Below are positions 60,297 through 64,000 of a stretch of 64,000 nt of DNA, piece after piece. This stretch comes from Ottowia sp. (GTDB lineage Bacteria; Pseudomonadota; Gammaproteobacteria; Burkholderiales; Burkholderiaceae_C), in contig NZ_JADJCO010000002.1 in the NCBI RefSeq assembly GCF_016703145.1, positions 248,001 through 312,000 of the forward strand, written 5' to 3'. Within the stretch, counting starts at the first letter, position 1, and each line of letters opens with the position of its first letter. The translations under genes and the position numbers were made by a program. Under the pieces are notes generated by a model. That model made no database searches. It saw only the letters and a program-made list of their open reading frames with translations, and was not told the origin of the DNA.

Positions 60297-61112
60297 TCAA
60301 CCCAGGGAGATGATGGCCCGGTCGCCCTGGCGCCGGCCGATGATGTTGAGCAGGTTGGCCAGCGGTGCCTCCAGTCCCGGCGCGGCGCGGGCCTCGCCCC
60401 GGAAGCGCAGGCGCGCGCCCACCCACTGGCCGCTGCCCGAGAGCAGCAGGCCGCCCTCCAGGGTGGACAGCTCCAGGCCGACGGCGTCGCCGCCGCGCAG
60501 TCGAAGCCGGTACGAGCCCAGCGGCCGCAGGGTGGACAGGCGCGACGACAGGCGGCGCGCCGTCAGCTCCGCGCCGCCGCTCAGCGCCAGCCGCCCGGCC
60601 AGCCATTCGGCGGCCAGGCCCTGCGTGGCCAGCGCCAGCTCGCCCTGCGGCTGGACGGTGTTCCAGGGCGTGCCCAGCCCCGCCAGCAGCGCGGCCGGCC
60701 AGAGCGACTGGCCGTCGGCCACGCTCACCCGCGCGCCGCCCCAGCGCGGCGCCACCCGCAGCGCCAGCGGTCCCTGCGGGGTGCAGCAGTCAGCGGTGAC
60801 GCGGGCCGTCAGCCCCAGCGGCGCGGGTGCCAGGCGCCAGTGCACGCGGCCGGGCAGGGCGGTGCTGTCGTGGCTGCCCACGCCGCCGGCCAGCACCAGG
60901 CGCGCCGAGCCGGACCACAGGCTGCCCTGCGGCTCGGCCAGCAGCACCATGCCGCCGCTGGCGCGCGCCAGCCCGGCCGTCAGCCAGCGTGCCGGGGCGC
61001 CGACCAGCACCACCAGCAGCACGCCCAGCAGCGCGCCAGCGAGCGCCCAGCGCCAAGGCAGGGCCGGCGTGTCGAGCGCCGCCGCCGGGGCTGGATGCCT
61101 GGGCTTCTTCAT
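60297..61112 (-). CDS. gspN: Type II secretion protein GspN
   Basis: 271 residues: one N-terminal membrane segment (WALAGALLGVLLVVLVGAP) and a periplasmic domain with LLAEPQGSLWSGSARLVLAG and ending LLNIIGRRQGDRAIISLG, as in GspN. Not strictly essential in several systems. The gene lies between gspM and gspD; the 95 bases to the gspD start contain no clear terminator. Confidence 0.87.
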   Translation of the reverse strand: MKKPRHPAPAAALDTPALPWRWALAGALLGVLLVVLVGAPARWLTAGLARASGGMVLLAEPQGSLWSGSARLVLAGGVGSHDSTALPGRVHWRLAPAPLGLTARVTADCCTPQGPLALRVAPRWGGARVSVADGQSLWPAALLAGLGTPWNTVQPQGELALATQGLAAEWLAGRLALSGGAELTARRLSSRLSTLRPLGSYRLRLRGGDAVGLELSTLEGGLLLSGSGQWVGARLRFRGEARAAPGLEAPLANLLNIIGRRQGDRAIISLG

Positions 61113-61147
61113 TGGCGGGGGGCTCCTGGGGGGAGGGTTTGCGGCTT

Positions 61148-61345
61148 CTTGTTTTTGAGGAAAATTTGGCAGTATCCAGTATGGATACTGAGCATGGTGC
61201 TATCAAATTCGATGTTTTTGTGGGTTGGAGACGCTGTTGGCCGGGGCGAGTCCCGGCCGACGGCGTTTCCATCCACTCGAAGGAAACTACGAAAACAATA
61301 GCTTATCCCGCAACATCCATGCGGGTCCCAACCAGATTTGACCCC
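61148..61345. repeat. Two family A repeats in opposite orientation between gspM and gspN
   Basis: The first copy (61148-61215) has TTTGGCAGTATCCAGTATGG and GTGCTATCAAATTCGATG; the second (about 61288-61345) has ACAATAGCTTATCCCGCAAC and ATCCATGCGGGTCCCAACC. GGCCGGGGCGAG and CCCGGCCGACGGC between them form an extra inverted repeat. This fills a 247-bp break inside an otherwise compact operon. Confidence 0.6.
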
Positions 61346-61359
61346 AAACCGGCGCGCCC

Positions 61360-61869
61360 TCATGGCGGCAGGCCGAGCGACAGCGTGCCGCTCCACAGCA
61401 CCGGCGCGCCGGGCGCGCGGTCGCCCGCGCGGGTCAGGCGCGCTTCCACCGGGGCGGCGCGGGCGTTGGCGCGCGCGTCGGCCAGCCAGTCGGCCAGGTC
61501 CTGCGCGGGTGTGGCCTTCAGCGCGACGTTGGCGCGGTCGCCGACCACGCTGAGCTGGCCCGTCGCGCCCAGCCGCTGCCGCGCGGCGGATTCGAGCGCA
61601 CGCAGCGCCTCGTCGCGGCCCAGGCGGGGCAGGGCCTGCAGCGCCTCGGCCTCGCGCTGCAACCGCTGCATCTGCTGCGCCTGCGCCTGCAGCGCCGCGC
61701 GCTGAGCGGGCGCCGCGCGCAGCGTGGCCAGGGCCGGCGACAGGCCCAGCCACCACAGCAGGGCCAGCCCGATGACGGCCGCGGCCAGCGCCACCAGCCG
61801 GCGCTCGCGCGCCTGCAGCCCAGTCCAGGCGCTGGCCAGCTTGTCCGGCGCGTCCGCCTGGCGGCTCAT
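61360..61869 (-). CDS. gspM: Type II secretion protein GspM
   Basis: 169 residues: a short cytoplasmic N-terminus (WTGLQARERRLVALAAAVIG), one membrane segment (LALLWWLGLSPALATL), a coiled-coil-like Gln/Ala/Arg-rich helix and a ferredoxin-like periplasmic domain (QDLADWLADARANARAAPVE). GspM recruits GspL. The ATG at 61869 is 55 bases after the gspL stop. Confidence 0.88.
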   Translation of the reverse strand: MSRQADAPDKLASAWTGLQARERRLVALAAAVIGLALLWWLGLSPALATLRAAPAQRAALQAQAQQMQRLQREAEALQALPRLGRDEALRALESAARQRLGATGQLSVVGDRANVALKATPAQDLADWLADARANARAAPVEARLTRAGDRAPGAPVLWSGTLSLGLPP

Positions 61870-61924
61870 CGGGCAACCTCCACGCTGCGCGTTGCGGTGT
61901 TCGCCTTGGGAGCGGCCCCGCGGC

Positions 61925-63160
61925 TCATGGCGCCACCCCTTCGCGCAGCACGGCGCCGTCGGCCTCGGCCTGCAGCCGGTAGCCCAGCGGACGCAGCTGC
62001 GTCTGCATGTCCGTCAGCCCGGTGGCGAGCAGTTGCACGCCCTTCAGGCGCAGCTCGCCTGCTGTGAATTCGATAGCTGCCGGCGCAGGCTGGTCGCCGG
62101 CCGACTGCGCAAACGCACTCAACATCGGCTCCAGGTCGCGGCCCGACGCGGCGCCGGTGCTCCGGCGCAGCGCGGCCACCTCGCGCGCCATCTGCACGGG
62201 CGCGTCCACCACCACCTTGACCTGGGGGAAGGTCTGGGTCAGTGCGGCCTGGACCTGGGCGCGCCGCGCCGCCAGCTCGTCCTGCGTGCGCCAGGCCCAC
62301 AGGTTGAGCCCCACCAGATGGGCCAGCAGCAGCAGCGCCACGCCCCAGCGCGCGGGGCGCCAGCGCGGGGCGTGCAGGAACTCGCGCCAGGCCGCTCCGG
62401 CGCGCCGGCCGGCCCAGGCGGTGCCGGTGCGCGCCAGCTCGAACTGCGCCAGGTTCCACGGCGATCGGCTGGCCGCCAGCAGGCGCGCCGCCGGCGGCAC
62501 CAAGGTGACGGGCCGGTCCAGCGTCTGCTCGGCCAGGGCGGCGACGGCGGGCTCGGCCAGCAGCTCGGCCTCGGGCGCCTCGCCGTCGTGGGCGGTGGCG
62601 GCGCGCAGCAGCGCCAGCGTGCCGGGGCCCAGGGGCAGGGCCTGGGCGCCGCCGGGCACGGCGGTGCCGCTCATCAGCACCTGGGCGCGTTCGGGCTCGC
62701 CGGTGACCAGCAGGCGCAGCGTGCCGGCGTGCGGGCTCAGCTCGGGCACGATGCGTCCGGCCGGGCGCCGCGCGGCGTCCAGCGCCCGCAGGTGCGCGGC
62801 CAGCCAGTCGCGCCGGCAGACGGCGACCCAGGCCGGGCCGCCGCCGCGGGCGTCGGGGTCGAGGGCGAAGTGGAGCTGCTCGGGCTCGTCGAGCAGCCGG
62901 TCCTCCAGCAGCCCCGCGAGCGTGGCGCGCAGGCGCGGCGAGCGCGGGCCGACGCCGCGCGGCAGATCGACGCGGTGCCAGGACAGTTGCGCCGCTGGCA
63001 CCACGGCGACCACCTCCACGCCGCGGCCGGCCGGCGGCAGCAGCGCCGCCGCCGCGCCGCCGTGCGCGGCCAGGGTCTGGCCGTCGTGGGAGGTGGCGAA
63101 GGCGTAGCTGCCCGACGGGCCAGGGGGGCCGGGCGGCAGGGCGAGGACGAGCAGGCTCAT
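61925..63160 (-). CDS. gspL: Type II secretion protein GspL
   Basis: 411 residues. The cytoplasmic actin-like domain (about 1-245) binds GspE; there is one membrane segment (WGVALLLLAHLVGLNLWAW) and a periplasmic ferredoxin-like domain after residue 290. It links the ATPase to the pseudopilus machinery. The start at 63160 (MSLLVLALPPGPPG) fits the family. A short family A segment (about 62059-62100) near the C-terminus encodes PAPAAIEFTAG in frame. Confidence 0.9.
   Translation of the reverse strand: MSLLVLALPPGPPGPSGSYAFATSHDGQTLAAHGGAAAALLPPAGRGVEVVAVVPAAQLSWHRVDLPRGVGPRSPRLRATLAGLLEDRLLDEPEQLHFALDPDARGGGPAWVAVCRRDWLAAHLRALDAARRPAGRIVPELSPHAGTLRLLVTGEPERAQVLMSGTAVPGGAQALPLGPGTLALLRAATAHDGEAPEAELLAEPAVAALAEQTLDRPVTLVPPAARLLAASRSPWNLAQFELARTGTAWAGRRAGAAWREFLHAPRWRPARWGVALLLLAHLVGLNLWAWRTQDELAARRAQVQAALTQTFPQVKVVVDAPVQMAREVAALRRSTGAASGRDLEPMLSAFAQSAGDQPAPAAIEFTAGELRLKGVQLLATGLTDMQTQLRPLGYRLQAEADGAVLREGVAP
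62059..62100. repeat. Family A fragment inside gspL
   Basis: The plus strand reads CTGCTGTGAATTCGATAGCT followed by GCCGGCGCAGGC. GATTTCGATAGCTGCCGGCGC-like blocks are shared with the copies at 53212-53282 and 56438-56500. In frame, in the periplasmic domain. Confidence 0.5.
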
Positions 63161-63186
63161 AGGGAAGTCGCGAATTGTAGGGAAAG

Positions 63187-63275
63187 ACCCCCCACGCTCC
63201 CCCGCTGTGCGTGGTCCGCTGCCCCCCGGGGGCGCTCGCCGCCTTCGGGCGGCCGGGCGGCGTCTCGGGACGCTC
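63187..63275. repeat. GC-rich interspersed repeat, family B
   Basis: CCACGCTCCCCCGCTGTGCG, TGCCCCCCGGGGGC and CGCCGCCTTCGGGCGGCC, in the same order as the copy at 5877-5968. The last block is a strong hairpin. Its right end touches the gspK stop. Confidence 0.7.
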
Positions 63276-64000
63276 AGCGCGCCCCCGCGGCCGGCAGGCT
63301 CAGCGCGGCGCGCTCGCGCCACAGCGTGACCACGCCGCGCACCCGTCCCAGGCGCTGCACCACCGACACTTCTTCCAGCGCCACGTCGTCCAGGCGCAGG
63401 CGGCCGCGGATCTCGAAGAAGCTGGAGGCCACGGCGGTCCAGTTCGGGTTGGCGCCCGTGATGCCCAGCGCGCTCATCGCCTCTTGCACGGACTTGAAAT
63501 GGCCCTGCTCGCGCTGCGTGACCAGGCGCTGCGCTTGCGCCAGGTCCAGCCCCGGCACGGCGGCCTGGATGACCTGGGCGCTGGCGGTGTTCAGGTTGAC
63601 GGGCGTCGGCTGGTGGTTCTGCAGCGGCAGCAGGGTGGCGTAGGGGCGCAGCGCCGCCAGCGTGGCCGGGGACACGCCCAGCCACGCCAGTTGCTCGAAG
63701 CGGCGCGGCATCAGCGGGGCGTCGCCGCCGGTGGCGGTGCCGGCCAGGGCAGCCTGCGCGCGCACCAGGCTGCGCTGCAGCACGGCGAGTTCGCTGGCGG
63801 GCAGGCCCAGCAGGTCGAACAGGCGGCCGAAGCGGGCCAGGGCATCGACGGGGTCGGCCGGGTCGCCCGCCACCAGGTTCATCAGGTTCAGGCGCGACTG
63901 CAGGTCGGTGATCTGGCCGGAGAGAAAGGCGTCGCGCTCGGTGTCGGCGCTGGATTCGCCCGCCGCCAGGAAGGTGGACAAGCGCGCCTCGGCCAGCGGC
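63274..64000 (-). CDS. gspK: Type II secretion minor pseudopilin GspK, partial
   Basis: The C-terminal 240 or so residues of GspK; the start lies beyond the right edge. QITDLQSRLNLMNL, the helix-hairpin-helix-like VNLNTASAQVIQAAVPGLDL and the C-terminal EEVSVVQRLGRVRGVVTLWR are family-typical. GspK caps the pseudopilus tip with GspI and GspJ. A family B repeat separates it from gspL. Confidence 0.9.
   Translation of the reverse strand, partial: PLAEARLSTFLAAGESSADTERDAFLSGQITDLQSRLNLMNLVAGDPADPVDALARFGRLFDLLGLPASELAVLQRSLVRAQAALAGTATGGDAPLMPRRFEQLAWLGVSPATLAALRPYATLLPLQNHQPTPVNLNTASAQVIQAAVPGLDLAQAQRLVTQREQGHFKSVQEAMSALGITGANPNWTAVASSFFEIRGRLRLDDVALEEVSVVQRLGRVRGVVTLWRERAALSLPAAGAR

Overview
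The window reads as a chromosomal segment of a high-GC betaproteobacterium, most likely a member of the Comamonadaceae (Acidovorax/Alicycliphilus-like). The evidence is the protein sequences, the gene neighbourhoods (ubiH-like/dsbC/M61 peptidase; dusB-fis-purH; hemL-thiD-rubredoxin-algH-ruvX-pyrR-pyrB) and many copies of a short AT-rich interspersed repeat. No tRNA, rRNA or CRISPR array was recognised, and no gene-free stretch exceeds about 300 bases.

Layout. 1-6905: end of a phenylacetate-CoA ligase, then envelope/redox genes (DUF3108, M61 peptidase, DsbC, UbiH-family hydroxylase) and a MOSC protein. 7013-22321: a roughly 15 kb defence island, all on the minus strand. Read 5'->3' it encodes a helicase-nuclease restriction subunit, a truncated DinD-like protein, an AAA ATPase with a DUF4276 TOPRIM-like partner, a beta-class adenine methyltransferase, an SbcD-like nuclease, an SbcC-like ATPase and a UvrD-type helicase with a RelE-like N-terminus. 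The methyltransferase gene is broken twice: a one-base frameshift and an 1104-bp IS30 insertion. Removing the IS and one 3-bp target duplication restores its reading frame. 22565-26844: ychF, a HigBA-like toxin-antitoxin pair bounded by a copy of the ychF 3' end, a PIN toxin, ada and a frameshifted alkB. 26886-39230: housekeeping genes, including a pyrimidine operon with a hisC-type aminotransferase inserted and a dihydroorotase-like protein without its metal ligands. 39342-42153: divergent ferric-iron ABC transporter genes sharing a Fur-box-like site. 42181-53205: a sulfur-oxidation (sox) cluster: ArsR-type regulator, flavocytochrome c sulfide dehydrogenase, soxH-like and soxW-like genes, and soxCD, soxYZ, soxA, soxX, soxB. 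53212-56400: mobile debris holding brnTA, an IS30 remnant and a yafQ toxin remnant split by a complete IS1380-family element. 56503-64000: type II secretion genes gspE, D, N, M, L and K (partial).

How it works together. The sox block encodes a periplasmic thiosulfate/sulfide oxidation pathway feeding electrons to c-type cytochromes. The cysteine pattern of the ArsR protein suggests control by a persulfide-sensing repressor. The defence island looks like one long operon with several translationally coupled junctions, in which the methyltransferase is dead in this isolate while the other modules look intact.

The most unusual genome-wide signal is the repeat family (core GATAGCTG or TAGCTATC joined to a GGCCTTCAGCCCGC-like arm). 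It sits between genes, supplies stop codons to neighbouring genes, and is inserted in frame inside several genes: the DUF3108 gene, mod, purH, soxD twice and gspL. In soxD it appears to encode the hydrophobic core of the signal peptide.
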